The notes: a model not told the origin generated them from the sequence alone. A stretch of DNA of 27,715 nucleotides from Prevotella sp. CAG:1320 (GCA_000435635.1 FR882105.1:26295-54009), one strand, 5' to 3'; positions 1-7,161 are shown, counted from the stretch's first letter. Program-made: numbers and translations.

Positions 1-1227
1 GAGCCCGGCACTTCCTCCCTGCTGAAAGTGAAGCGTCCCAGCACGGGCAAGACGCTCAAGATGAAGGTGACCCGCCGCTCCATCCAGTTGCCCAGCCTGC
101 CCTATTACGGCATGTTGGAGGGCAACCTGGGCTATATCAACTTCTCTTCCTATACCGACGGCAGCGCCCAGGAAGTGCGCCGCGCCTTCCTCGACCTGAA
201 GAAGCAAGGGGCGAAAGGCTTGGTGCTCGACCTGCGCAACAATGGTGGCGGGTCCTTGCAGGAGGCTATCAGCATCGTCAACATGTTCGTGCCAAAGGGC
301 TTGACCTTGGTCACCACCAAGGGAAAGGTAAAGCGTGTCAACAGGGTTTATGAGACTACCGTGGAGCCGGTAGATACCGTGATGCCCATGGTGGTATTGG
401 TCAACGGGAGCACGGCCAGCGCGGCGGAGATTACCAGTGGTTGTCTGCAAGATCTGGACAGGGCTGTCATCCTGGGCACGCGCACTTTCGGCAAGGGGTT
501 GGTGCAGGTGTCGCTCGATTTGCCTTATAATGGGCAGCTGAAAGTCACTACCAGCCATTACTATATCCCCAGTGGCCGCTGCGTGCAAGCCATCAACTAT
601 CGTCACGCCAAGGGAGGCTCCGCGGAGCAGGTGCCCGATTCCCTCACCCGTGTATTCCATACCAAAGGCGGCAGGGAAGTGAAGGATGGCGCGGGCATTA
701 TGCCCGATATAGAGGTGAAATCAGACTCCTTGCCCAATATCGCCTATTATCTCATCGGGTTGAGGGACAGCAACGAGGTGGTGCTCAATTATGAGGTGGA
801 TTACATCGCCAAGCATCCCACCATCGCCCCCGCGGAGAGCTTCCAGCTGACGGATGCCGACTACGAGGAGTTCAAGCAACGGGTGCTGGACTGCGATTTC
901 CAGTATGACCGCGAGACGGAGAAATACTTGAAGGACTTGGTGCGCCTGGCGAAGTTTGAGGGATATTACGAGGACGCGAAGCCCGAGTTTGAGGCTCTGG
1001 AGAAGAAACTGAGCCACAACGTGGCCAAGGACCTGGACTACAACAAGGACATCATCAAGCAATTGCTGGAGAACGACATCGTGGCCGCCTACTATTACCA
1101 GGCCGGGGCCATCCGCAATTCCTTGCGCTATGACAAGCAGGTGGCCGAGGCTATCCGCCTTTTGCGCTCTCCCGAGGAGTACGCCAAGGTCTTGCGTCCC
1201 GCGGAGAAAGCCCCTGCCACGGAGTAA
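1..1227 (+). CDS. S41 family C-terminal processing peptidase, 3' part
   Basis: The frame is open from the first base, so the start and most of the PDZ domain lie upstream of the window; a GTG at 28 is internal. The visible part holds the end of a PDZ-like segment and then the S41 protease core. Motifs seen are LDLRNNGGG, GSTASAAE and TFGKGLVQ. The Ser of ASAAE (codon at 418) and the Lys of TFGKG lie 25 residues apart, the spacing of the Ser-Lys dyad in Tsp/CtpA enzymes. The remaining ~200 residues form a helical, charged C-terminal region. The family cleaves proteins near their C termini in the periplasm or envelope. The substrate cannot be told from sequence. Downstream there is a 188-bp gap with a separate promoter, so it is probably the last gene of its transcript. 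Confidence 0.93.
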   Translation, partial: EPGTSSLLKVKRPSTGKTLKMKVTRRSIQLPSLPYYGMLEGNLGYINFSSYTDGSAQEVRRAFLDLKKQGAKGLVLDLRNNGGGSLQEAISIVNMFVPKGLTLVTTKGKVKRVNRVYETTVEPVDTVMPMVVLVNGSTASAAEITSGCLQDLDRAVILGTRTFGKGLVQVSLDLPYNGQLKVTTSHYYIPSGRCVQAINYRHAKGGSAEQVPDSLTRVFHTKGGREVKDGAGIMPDIEVKSDSLPNIAYYLIGLRDSNEVVLNYEVDYIAKHPTIAPAESFQLTDADYEEFKQRVLDCDFQYDRETEKYLKDLVRLAKFEGYYEDAKPEFEALEKKLSHNVAKDLDYNKDIIKQLLENDIVAAYYYQAGAIRNSLRYDKQVAEAIRLLRSPEEYAKVLRPAEKAPATE

Positions 1228-1315
1228 GGGCGGATATGCCTTGCCCGTCTCTGCTGTTTTTCGGTGGGTTCACGCCAGTTACGTGAATAGCGATATCAAT
1301 TTTTCTCGTCCTGGG

Positions 1316-1347
1316 CTTGCGAATCTCCCCAAAATTTCGTATATTTG
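1316..1347 (+). promoter_or_regulatory. Bacteroidetes-type promoter for the PH-domain gene
   Basis: A -7 box TATATTTG (1340-1347) fits TAnnTTTG exactly. A CTTG at 1316-1319 lies 20 bases upstream, matching the -33 element spacing of Bacteroidetes sigma-ABfr promoters. The predicted start near 1354 leaves a leader of about 60 bases containing a small GC hairpin (GCCTG/CAGGC). Assignment rests on motif match only. Confidence 0.55.
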
Positions 1348-1402
1348 CGGAAAAGGCGGAAGCCTAGCCTGGCGGGGCAGGCGGATGCCGCTAACCAATC
1401 GT

Positions 1403-1408
1403 AGGAGG
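1403..1408 (+). promoter_or_regulatory. Full Shine-Dalgarno AGGAGG before the PH-domain gene
   Basis: AGGAGG lies 7 bases before the ATG at 1416 and fixes that start. Most genes in this window have A/T-rich leaders without a recognisable Shine-Dalgarno, as usual in Bacteroidetes, so a perfect one stands out. Confidence 0.7.
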
Positions 1409-1415
1409 TTTTGCC

Positions 1416-1928
1416 ATGAGAAAAAACGATTTGTCTTTCAAGATGAGCCTGTCCAGGCCGGTGCGCCTGGTAACATGGATTAGCTCTGCTGCCATTCTGC
1501 TGGGCGTGGCGGTGTGCGCCTATACCGCTGCCGTGGTGGAGGGCGGCGGTTGGGTTTTCTGGTTGATAGCCGCTTGCATGTTGCTCATTCCCCTTTACTT
1601 CGCTTTCCGTTGCCCCCGCGATATTACGTTGGAAGAAGGAGCCTTGTCTGTGCGCCAATACGTGGGAGGCGTTTCCATTCCCTATCGTGACATAGCGGAA
1701 GTGGAGCCCATTTCCCGCTATTCGGGTCTTCGCCTTTGCGCCAGTGGCGGCTTCTTTGGTTTCACGGGTCTGTTTTGGAGCAATGAGTTAGGCAAGCATA
1801 CCGTTGTGGCGGGCAACCTGAAGTCTCCTTTCCTGGTGGCGTTGAAGTCGGGCAAGAAGTATGTCTTCAACTGCGATGCCAGCGATAAGCTGTTGTCCTC
1901 GCTCAGAATGCGCCTGCCAGTGTCTTAG
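1416..1928 (+). CDS. Two-helix membrane protein with bacterial PH-like domain
   Basis: This 170-aa protein has a short basic N terminus and two hydrophobic helices (about residues 19-41 and 45-64) joined by a Gly-rich turn. A soluble C-terminal domain follows (about 67-165). The pattern 'DITLEEGALSVRQYVGGVSIPYRDI', split as an antiparallel beta start and then 'PFLVALKSGKKYVFNC', resembles the bacterial PH-like domains found in Bacteroidetes inner-membrane proteins. Both ends probably face the cytoplasm. The function of this family is not established. It has its own promoter and a strong ribosome binding site, and is separated from both neighbours, so it looks monocistronic. The PH assignment is from pattern recognition and is moderately secure. 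Confidence 0.7.
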   Translation: MRKNDLSFKMSLSRPVRLVTWISSAAILLGVAVCAYTAAVVEGGGWVFWLIAACMLLIPLYFAFRCPRDITLEEGALSVRQYVGGVSIPYRDIAEVEPISRYSGLRLCASGGFFGFTGLFWSNELGKHTVVAGNLKSPFLVALKSGKKYVFNCDASDKLLSSLRMRLPVS

Positions 1929-1946
1929 CCATCCGTCGTCAGCATT

Positions 1947-1969
1947 GTAGAGACGCATTCTTGCCTCTC
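1947..1969 (+). repeat. REP-like element a (degenerate, forward)
   Basis: A GTAG foot is followed by stem GAGACGCA, loop TTCT and right arm TGCCTCTC. The right arm has one C for the G found in the other copies, so one stem pair is lost. It faces element b at 2086-2108 with 116 bases between them. Confidence 0.8.
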
Positions 1970-2008
1970 AGCCAGCAAAATGTTCACCTGGCGTTCAATC
2001 GGCAAATT

Positions 2009-2033
2009 GTAGCGGCGATGTGTACATCGTCGG
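2009..2033 (+). repeat. Second GTAG-footed hairpin between REP a and b
   Basis: GTAG (2009-2012) precedes a 9-pair hairpin: CGGCGATGT (2013-2021), GT loop, ACATCGTCG (2024-2032), with one G-T wobble. It has the same foot-plus-hairpin layout as the main REP but an unrelated stem. It may represent a second REP family; only one copy is present in this window. Confidence 0.5.
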
Positions 2034-2085
2034 CCAGCAGGATTGCAATGCGTTATCACCACAAGTACTTGCAATCTTGCTTGCT

Positions 2086-2108
2086 GAGACGCAAGAATGC
2101 GTCTCTAC
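2086..2108 (-). repeat. REP-like element b (perfect, reverse)
   Basis: This is a perfect copy in reverse orientation: GAGACGCA-AGAA-TGCGTCTC followed by TAC, so the GTAG foot points outward on the reverse strand. On that strand it continues with AGCAAGCAAGAT, an extension shared with copies h and i (the latter with one base changed). Confidence 0.9.
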
Positions 2109-2254
2109 ACTGTTTGCTTGTCATCCCAGCAATAAACTCCAACAGGTATGCGCCATCCCCTCTCGCGACCTTACGCGATAGGGACTTGAAACACATGCCT
2201 TATAAATTCCTTTTACTGGCTATATAAATTCATGGAAGCTAACTACTAACTCTG

Positions 2255-2338
2255 TTCCACGACGTGAAATAGCTATTCCACGTCGTGAAACAGCCATTCC
2301 ACGTCGTGGAATAACTATTTCACGTCGTGGAATGGATT
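2255..2338. repeat. Four 21-bp palindromic repeats
   Basis: Ten-base cores CCACGACGTG, CCACGTCGTG, CCACGTCGTG and TCACGTCGTG start at 2257, 2278, 2299 and 2320, exactly 21 bases apart. Linkers are AT-rich (AAATAGCTATT and similar). Each core is a near-palindrome. The left half (2255-2283) is also nearly the reverse complement of the right half (2304-2332), so the whole block could extrude as a large cruciform. The 21-bp period puts the cores on one face of the helix. Confidence 0.85.
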
Positions 2339-2447
2339 TGTCAGCTATATATAATCCGTTTTCCTACTGCCTGTTTGAAGGTTAAAAGCTATGTTCTCGC
2401 GGTTTAATAAGGGAAATTTTGTGATTTCACGGTGAACATTCTCCAAA

Positions 2448-2493
2448 AAAATCGCCAAAAAGGTTGTAGCGTTACAACCTTTTTGGCGATTTT
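2448..2493. terminator. Perfect 21-bp stem hairpin, terminator-like
   Basis: The left arm 2448-2468 and right arm 2473-2493 are fully complementary around a GCGT loop. The arms carry A4 at the outside, so each strand ends in a short T tract, as in a bidirectional terminator. It lies 519 bases after the PH-domain gene and 180 before the next start, so what it terminates is unclear: long read-through, an unseen small RNA, or a palindromic repeat. Confidence 0.6.
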
Positions 2494-2614
2494 CCTTATC
2501 ATTGCATGGTGTCTCATTAATTGTTCGTGGCGCGTGGAGAAAGGGAAGGCTGCTGGAGGGTTTTCCTGTCGCGATGAAGTGGAGTTCGTCTTTTCTCGCT
2601 TTTGATTTTAAAAC

Positions 2615-2645
2615 TTGCGCGTTTGCGATGAATTGTATAATTTTG
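2615..2645 (+). promoter_or_regulatory. Promoter for the TPR regulator
   Basis: A -7 box TAATTTTG (2638-2645) fits TAnnTTTG, with TTG at 2615-2617 placed 20 bases upstream as a -33 element. The predicted start is about 20 bases before the ATG at 2674. Confidence 0.55.
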
Positions 2646-2673
2646 TGGCTGTATTTCGGGAAAATGAGACTAG

Positions 2674-4413
2674 ATGATGTTTAAGAATGGTTTGGCGGTT
2701 TTTATGTGGATAGTAGTCCTTCTTTCTTCTTGCGGCGGAAGCGAGACGGACGAATGGGCGCACCCTACGTTATATGAGGCGGATAGCCTCGTGGAGGATG
2801 CTCCCGAGAAGGCTTTGTCTCTATTGCGAAAAGACTCCGCTGCAATATGCGGGCAGGGAAAGGCGGGCGTGATGGGTCTATGGTTGCTGAAGATCCATGC
2901 CGAGGACAAGCTGTATGTTACCCATCTTTCGGATTCCATCATGCAGGAGGTAGTGGAGTATTACGATGCCCATGGCACTCCCGCCCAAAGGGCGCATGCT
3001 CATTACGTGTTGGGCAGGGTGTATTGCGACATGCGCCTGTCTGGATCGGCTATTTCCGCTTTCGAGAAAGCCATTGAAACGCGGGGAGAAGATAATGTCA
3101 CTTATTTGTATAAGTACAAGGCGGCGTCGTGGCTAGGTGCTCTTTATGAGGGCAAGCGCTTGTGGAAAGATGCCATGGCAGCGGAGAAAGAGGCGTATGG
3201 CTATGCTCAGAAGTCGGGCAGGACAGCCCCTGTGGTTTATGCTTTGCGGGATATAGGCCGCTTGTATGACTATCAAGGAAAAGGCAAACTGGGCATCCCC
3301 TACTACCGCAAGGCTTCCGCCATTGCGTTAAAAGCCAGGAATGCATATCTATATAATATGGTGGAAGAGGAATTGGCAGGCGTGTATATAGAAAATGGCA
3401 TGATGGCGGAAGCCCGCAAGTCTTTGTCTACACCTGTGGTGGAGGGGACTGGCGTGGCAGCGGACATAGCTTCACGCTACTATATATGGGGGTTCTTTTA
3501 TGAGCGGAACTCTATGCCTGATAGTGCGCTGTATTTCTACAAGATTTCCTTGCCTTATGGCGATATTCGGTTCAAGCACGAGGTCTATGCGGATATCGCC
3601 TCACTTTACAGGCGTATGGGCAATTACGCAGAGAGTTCAAGCTACTCCGCTCTTTATGAGGCAACGGCTGATTCTTTGAAGCGGATGGAAGTTGCAGAGG
3701 ATGAAAACCTGCTGGATTACGTAGAGGAAAGCTTGTCCGCTAACAAGGAGAAAATGAAAGTGATGAGGCAGAGAACCAAATTGGCAATCATTGTTGCCAT
3801 TTTGGTTTTGATTTTGGTTCCATTGGGTGCGTACACCTTGTATGCTTTCAGGAAAAGGAAAATCGAGCGACAGTTGCAACATGAACGGTTGAAGGCCTAT
3901 CGCGGAAAGGTGAACGACTCCAGGAAAAGGGATAAAGAGGAATTGAGTGCCTTGCGGGAGAGATTGAATAACTCTTCTCATGCGCTGACAGACATGCAGC
4001 GGGAATTACTGCAAACAACTGAGCGGCTTTTTGCTAAAGAGGAAGAAACGCGGGTTTTGCGGAAGCGACAGCAAGAGTTGAAGACAACGGAGCTGCAAAG
4101 GTCTGAGTGTTATGGAAAGTTTCATGATGACAAATTCTTGCCTGCGCTGAAAGATTTCGTCGAGCTTCAGCAAGTGCTTGATGACACGTATGATAATTTC
4201 ACGTCCAAGTTAAAAGAACTTATCCCCGCCATTCGGGAAGAAGAGATGTGGGTTTGCTGCATGATAAAGATGGGTATGACTCCTGTGAGAATGTGCAAGG
4301 TGTTGTCATGCAAACCCAATTATCTGAGCATGATGCGCAAACGGCTTTACAAGAAAATCTTCCATCAGGAGGGTAGCGCAACGGATTTTGATGCGTTCAT
4401 CAAGGATTTATAA
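2674..4413 (+). CDS. Membrane-bound TPR regulator with C-terminal HTH
   Basis: This 579-aa protein starts with a lipoprotein-type signal (LLSSC, Cys20). A long helical tetratricopeptide-like region (about 30-340) follows, with pairs such as 'AHYVLGRVYCDM' and 'ALRDIGRLYDYQG'. A single transmembrane helix (about 369-391) is followed by basic residues, a coiled coil (about 393-475) and a C-terminal HTH-like segment (about 515-562) containing 'EEMWVCCMIKMGM' and 'YLSMMRKRLYKKIF'. This architecture is common in Bacteroides as a one-piece membrane regulator: periplasmic TPR sensing and cytoplasmic DNA binding. The following secreted and lipoprotein genes are plausible targets, but that is inference. 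Two adjacent ATGs occur; the first is used here. A strong terminator follows immediately. Confidence 0.8.
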   Translation: MMFKNGLAVFMWIVVLLSSCGGSETDEWAHPTLYEADSLVEDAPEKALSLLRKDSAAICGQGKAGVMGLWLLKIHAEDKLYVTHLSDSIMQEVVEYYDAHGTPAQRAHAHYVLGRVYCDMRLSGSAISAFEKAIETRGEDNVTYLYKYKAASWLGALYEGKRLWKDAMAAEKEAYGYAQKSGRTAPVVYALRDIGRLYDYQGKGKLGIPYYRKASAIALKARNAYLYNMVEEELAGVYIENGMMAEARKSLSTPVVEGTGVAADIASRYYIWGFFYERNSMPDSALYFYKISLPYGDIRFKHEVYADIASLYRRMGNYAESSSYSALYEATADSLKRMEVAEDENLLDYVEESLSANKEKMKVMRQRTKLAIIVAILVLILVPLGAYTLYAFRKRKIERQLQHERLKAYRGKVNDSRKRDKEELSALRERLNNSSHALTDMQRELLQTTERLFAKEEETRVLRKRQQELKTTELQRSECYGKFHDDKFLPALKDFVELQQVLDDTYDNFTSKLKELIPAIREEEMWVCCMIKMGMTPVRMCKVLSCKPNYLSMMRKRLYKKIFHQEGSATDFDAFIKDL

Positions 4414-4417
4414 GCGT

Positions 4418-4458
4418 GAAAAGTCCCGATTTCATCGATGAAATCGGGACTTTTCATT
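4418..4458 (+). terminator. Terminator with 38-nt perfect palindrome
   Basis: Bases 4418-4455 form a perfect palindrome (19 per arm, centre ATCGAT) starting 4 bases after the regulator stop and followed by ATTTT. The GTCCCGAT/ATCGGGAC core is flanked by A4 and T4, so it should work in both directions. Confidence 0.85.
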
Positions 4459-4508
4459 TTGTGCACAAATGTGCAATGGTTTTTCGGGGTTTGTTTGATG
4501 CTTTTCAG

Positions 4509-4516
4509 TAATTTTG
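4509..4516 (+). promoter_or_regulatory. Possible -7 box for the DUF3244-type gene
   Basis: TAATTTTG fits the -7 consensus and lies 28 bases before the ATG at 4544. TTTG motifs upstream (4490 and 4494) are only 12-15 bases away, closer than the usual 19-21, so the promoter is only partly supported. Confidence 0.35.
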
Positions 4517-4543
4517 CGATGTGGGAATTAAAAAGCTTTAGAC

Positions 4544-4921
4544 ATGAAGAAAGTAATGGTAATTTTAACGATGTTGCTGTTGGTAAGCATAAATTTGTCT
4601 GCGAACAACTTCCAACAGCAGATAGAGTTGACTTACGAAAGAAGAACACCGATTGGTAAGCCTCATGACCGCTCCTTACAGATGGACATAGAAGCCTTTT
4701 TGGATGTACCCTATCTAGTGTTCCACTCCTACATGACGGAAGAGCAAGGGGGCAATATCTCTATTCTTAATGCCAGCGGCGAGAAGGTGATGTCCGAGAC
4801 CTTGCTTCTCTCCCCTTACAGCGAGACATCTCTTAATATAGGAGACTTGCCAAACGGGACATATCAATTGGTGATAGAACTGGAAGATGCTGCGTTATAT
4901 GGAACTTTTCTAATATTATAA
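4544..4921 (+). CDS. Small secreted DUF3244-type protein
   Basis: This 125-aa protein has a signal peptide (MKKVMVILTMLLLVSINLSA) without a lipobox Cys. A compact beta-rich domain follows, with pattern 'RSLQMDIEAFLD', 'GGNISILNASGEKVMSE' and 'LPNGTYQLVIELEDAALYGTF'. This strand-turn-strand arrangement ending in G-x-Y-x-L-x-I is typical of the DUF3244 family of Bacteroidetes secreted proteins, whose function is unknown. It is first in a run of four closely spaced + strand genes (10-bp gap to the next) directly after the TPR regulator, so co-transcription with the lipoproteins is likely. Confidence 0.7.
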   Translation: MKKVMVILTMLLLVSINLSANNFQQQIELTYERRTPIGKPHDRSLQMDIEAFLDVPYLVFHSYMTEEQGGNISILNASGEKVMSETLLLSPYSETSLNIGDLPNGTYQLVIELEDAALYGTFLIL

Positions 4922-4931
4922 ATAACCTCTT

Positions 4932-5285
4932 ATGAAAAAAACAAACTTATTTTTCTTTGCACTATTCATTGCAGCTAACTTTTTTGTGGGCTGTGATAGT
5001 AGCTTGTATGATGATGTTCCAGTCGCAGAGCTGACAGAGAACATGGAAGTACCCGTTGCTGATAATGACAGCGTCTATTATTGGTACAAAGGGGAGAAGC
5101 TGTACTTAATCCCGGACTACTCTTCGACCTTCATTGTGTATAACAGTGCCTCGAATGTCACCGCGGGCTGTGACATCGTGTCAAGAGGAGACTATGGGGA
5201 TGCCAAAAAGGCGATGACGACTAGGGCTTCTCAGGTCGGCGGCAAGAACTGGATGTATGTGATTATAACCATAACCAAAATATGA
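4932..5285 (+). CDS. Small lipoprotein of unknown function
   Basis: This 117-aa protein has a lipoprotein signal ending in FFVGC (Cys21). The mature part contains 'DSVYYWYKGEKLYLIPDYS', a motif I associate with the N-terminal region of some larger Bacteroides secreted proteins. The C terminus ends in a short hydrophobic strand (WMYVIITITKI). It may be a stand-alone version or a remnant of such a region; no function can be given. Its stop overlaps the next start by four bases (ATGA), which indicates translational coupling. Confidence 0.65.
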   Translation: MKKTNLFFFALFIAANFFVGCDSSLYDDVPVAELTENMEVPVADNDSVYYWYKGEKLYLIPDYSSTFIVYNSASNVTAGCDIVSRGDYGDAKKAMTTRASQVGGKNWMYVIITITKI

Positions 5286-5737
5286 AAAAGAAACTTTTAA
5301 CCTTAGTTTTACCCTTGATGGCATTCGCATGCTTATTCACCGCTTGCTCTTCTGATGATGACCTTAGCTCTGTACAGCCCATCACTTATTCCTTGCCTGC
5401 CCAAATGAAAGTGGAAACGGAGGATTGTGAGCCCGTCCTCATTAAGTCAGAAGCGGAGTTCAATACCCTGTTTGGTGCCTATAAAGACCATATGGGATGG
5501 GTGGACTTCAGCCAATATGATTTGGTGTATATGCAAGGAAATACAGGAATAGGGCAGAAGATAAAGACCATCAAGTCCTGGATTGACACAAGCGTGTATC
5601 CTTACCAGTTGCATGTTCATACCGATTGTGCGACAATCGATGGCAGGTTGGAGAAAGAGCGTTGGGCAGTAGCTTATCTCTTGCCTAAGAGCGATAGCAA
5701 CAAAGTCATATGTGACATTAAAATATATGCGTATTGA
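5282..5737 (+). CDS. Small lipoprotein, paralogue 1
   Basis: This 151-aa protein has a lipoprotein signal (LFTAC, Cys22) followed by an SSDDD linker, typical of Bacteroidetes surface lipoproteins. The mature domain is closely related to the next protein: 'VLIKSEAEFNTLFGAY', 'VDFSQYDLVY', 'ERWAVAYLLPK'. No named family is recognised. The start ATG overlaps the previous stop by four bases. The pair with the next gene is a tandem duplication that has diverged mostly in the second half. Confidence 0.75.
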   Translation: MKKKLLTLVLPLMAFACLFTACSSDDDLSSVQPITYSLPAQMKVETEDCEPVLIKSEAEFNTLFGAYKDHMGWVDFSQYDLVYMQGNTGIGQKIKTIKSWIDTSVYPYQLHVHTDCATIDGRLEKERWAVAYLLPKSDSNKVICDIKIYAY

Positions 5738-5745
5738 TATTTGAT

Positions 5746-6213
5746 ATGAAGACTATGCAAAAGACAATAAGTTTTTTCGTCTACTCCATGCTGGCCATGG
5801 TCTGCCTGTTCACAGCTTGCTCAGATGATGATGACGACTCTGTAAGGATTGTGCAATACGCCTTGCCGGAGAAAATGCAGTTGGACGTGGCAGACGTGCA
5901 ACCGGTCATAGTGAAGTCTGAGGCGGAGTTCAATGCCTTGTTTGGCGCTTATGCGGCTCAGTTGACCAAGGTGGATTTCACCAAATATGACCTGGTGTAT
6001 GGCCAGGGTGCGTCAGATTATGGAGTGGTAAGTTTTGAGTCCTGGATAGACGGGGACACGCCTCCTTACAGGTTGGTGGTACACATCGAGCAAAATTATA
6101 CGCATGAGTATGTGCGTTGGGCGGTTGCTTACCTTTTGCCCAAGAACGACAACAACCAGGTGACCATGGCCGTGAGCGTAGAGATGGCTGAGGGGACGGC
6201 TTCTAATGAGTAA
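5746..6213 (+). CDS. Small lipoprotein, paralogue 2
   Basis: I use the ATG at 5746 (155 aa); an upstream TTG at 5734 would overlap the previous stop and adds only four residues before the signal. The lipobox is LFTAC, followed by SDDDDD. Shared blocks with paralogue 1 are 'VIVKSEAEFNALFGAY', 'VDFTKYDLVYGQG' and 'VRWAVAYLLPKND'. Function is unknown. It is last in the + strand run, and a bidirectional terminator lies between it and the convergent lipoprotein gene. Confidence 0.75.
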   Translation: MKTMQKTISFFVYSMLAMVCLFTACSDDDDDSVRIVQYALPEKMQLDVADVQPVIVKSEAEFNALFGAYAAQLTKVDFTKYDLVYGQGASDYGVVSFESWIDGDTPPYRLVVHIEQNYTHEYVRWAVAYLLPKNDNNQVTMAVSVEMAEGTASNE

Positions 6214-6268
6214 ACTCTTCGGCGACACCGAGGAGATGGAGCGGCTGTAGAGACATAAATAGAAAAGG

Positions 6269-6300
6269 ATTGGGAATGCCCTTTACAGGGCATTCCCAAT
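6269..6300 (-). terminator. Terminator between convergent genes
   Basis: A 14-bp perfect stem (ATTGGGAATGCCCT / AGGGCATTCCCAAT) encloses a TTAC loop. On the reverse strand it is followed by a T-rich run (CCTTTTCTATTTA), so it best serves the reverse-strand lipoprotein gene, and it may also stop + strand transcription. Confidence 0.75.
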
Positions 6301-6330
6301 GTGGTTGGCATGCCATATATTTGCCAGTTT

Positions 6331-7002
6331 TTATTGATGGGCAGTGACCTTGTCCTGGGTCATGTCGAAGTTTAGCGTCATGCCGTTGAAGTTGGGCAGG
6401 GGCTCTTGGTTCTCGCCCTCACCCAATTTGACTTCCGTGACGTTGAGGCTGAACTCCACCTCACTGTCCTCCACGGAGTAGGCTCCGCCAGGCACGGGAT
6501 CTACGCTTACTTCTACTACCAGGGCTTGCGTTTCTTCGCTATTGGTGGCGGAAGGTATTTGCACAGCCAGCTTCAGAGGCTTTGTGGCGGTGCTGAAGTG
6601 GACACTGTCCTTGGCCGCGTTGAGCGTGCCTTTGTAGCCTACCTTGTAGCTGACCTGTCCCACGGCTTCCACGATTTGGTCTGCCATGGTCTCGTCTTTC
6701 ACGATGGAAAGCACGATGTCCTTGATGGGGAAGTTCTCGAAGCAGATGCTGTCTTTGTCTATGGTGGCGGTGATGTCTACTCCTTGTGGGGTGTCCTCGC
6801 CGTCATTGCCTGTATTCAGATCTTGCGCGCTGAGGTAAAGGGTCTTCATCTTGCCCGTGTAGTTGCCCTGTATGACTTCCGCGGTTACTTCTCCAGGAGG
6901 CGTGTTGTTGTTGTCATCATCGCTGCAGGCGGTGAAGCCCAGCGCACAACCTACGAAGGCCATCAAGGCCAGAACACGAATCGTTTGAAAGCTTTTCTTC
7001 AT
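6331..7002 (-). CDS. Lipoprotein, possibly DUF4840-like
   Basis: This 223-aa protein has a lipoprotein signal (LGFTAC, Cys26) followed by SDDDNNN. The mature part is beta-rich: 'GNYTGKMKTLYLS' at the start, alternating strands, and 'MTLNFDMTQDKV' at the end. This resembles a calycin-like lipoprotein such as those under DUF4840, but that naming is from memory of the pattern. It is transcribed alone on the reverse strand, convergent to the small-lipoprotein run. No clear -7/-33 pair was found in its upstream 280 bases. Confidence 0.65.
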   Translation of the reverse strand: MKKSFQTIRVLALMAFVGCALGFTACSDDDNNNTPPGEVTAEVIQGNYTGKMKTLYLSAQDLNTGNDGEDTPQGVDITATIDKDSICFENFPIKDIVLSIVKDETMADQIVEAVGQVSYKVGYKGTLNAAKDSVHFSTATKPLKLAVQIPSATNSEETQALVVEVSVDPVPGGAYSVEDSEVEFSLNVTEVKLGEGENQEPLPNFNGMTLNFDMTQDKVTAHQ

Positions 7003-7161
7003 TTTCTTTTTTGTTTTTATGAGTGAATAAATAAGGTCACGACATTTTGTTCAGTCGTTCGCGCTCTAAATGAGAATACCTGGGAAATCTTGCTCCCAAG
7101 AGAGTGTTAAATAATATTTCATTATTGGGAATCAGAGGGTTAGGGTGCTGTATTTTATGTT

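Larger units (their letters stand above)
1929..2673. other. 745-bp intergenic region rich in repeats and hairpins
   Basis: No convincing gene is present; the short open frames here run through repeats and lack family resemblance. In order it contains a degenerate REP (1947), a second GTAG-footed hairpin (2009), an inverted REP (2086), a small hairpin (2158-2184, TCGCG/CGCGA core with flanking CCCT/AGGG), four 21-bp repeats (2255-2338), a perfect 21-bp stem (2448-2493) and the promoter of the next gene (2615-2645). Confidence 0.7.

Noticed and set aside
1961..2227. An 88-codon frame in the intergenic region
   Set aside because: It runs through the REP pair and hairpins, has no signal, motif or ribosome site, and its residues come from repeat sequence. 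The frames at 18534-18794 and 27483-27677 were rejected likewise.
2502..2684. A 60-codon frame before the TPR regulator
   Set aside because: It overlaps the predicted promoter and the start of the regulator, and shows no recognisable protein features.
6247..6254. GTAGAGAC, as a REP remnant
   Set aside because: Only eight bases match and no complementary arm follows, so chance cannot be excluded.
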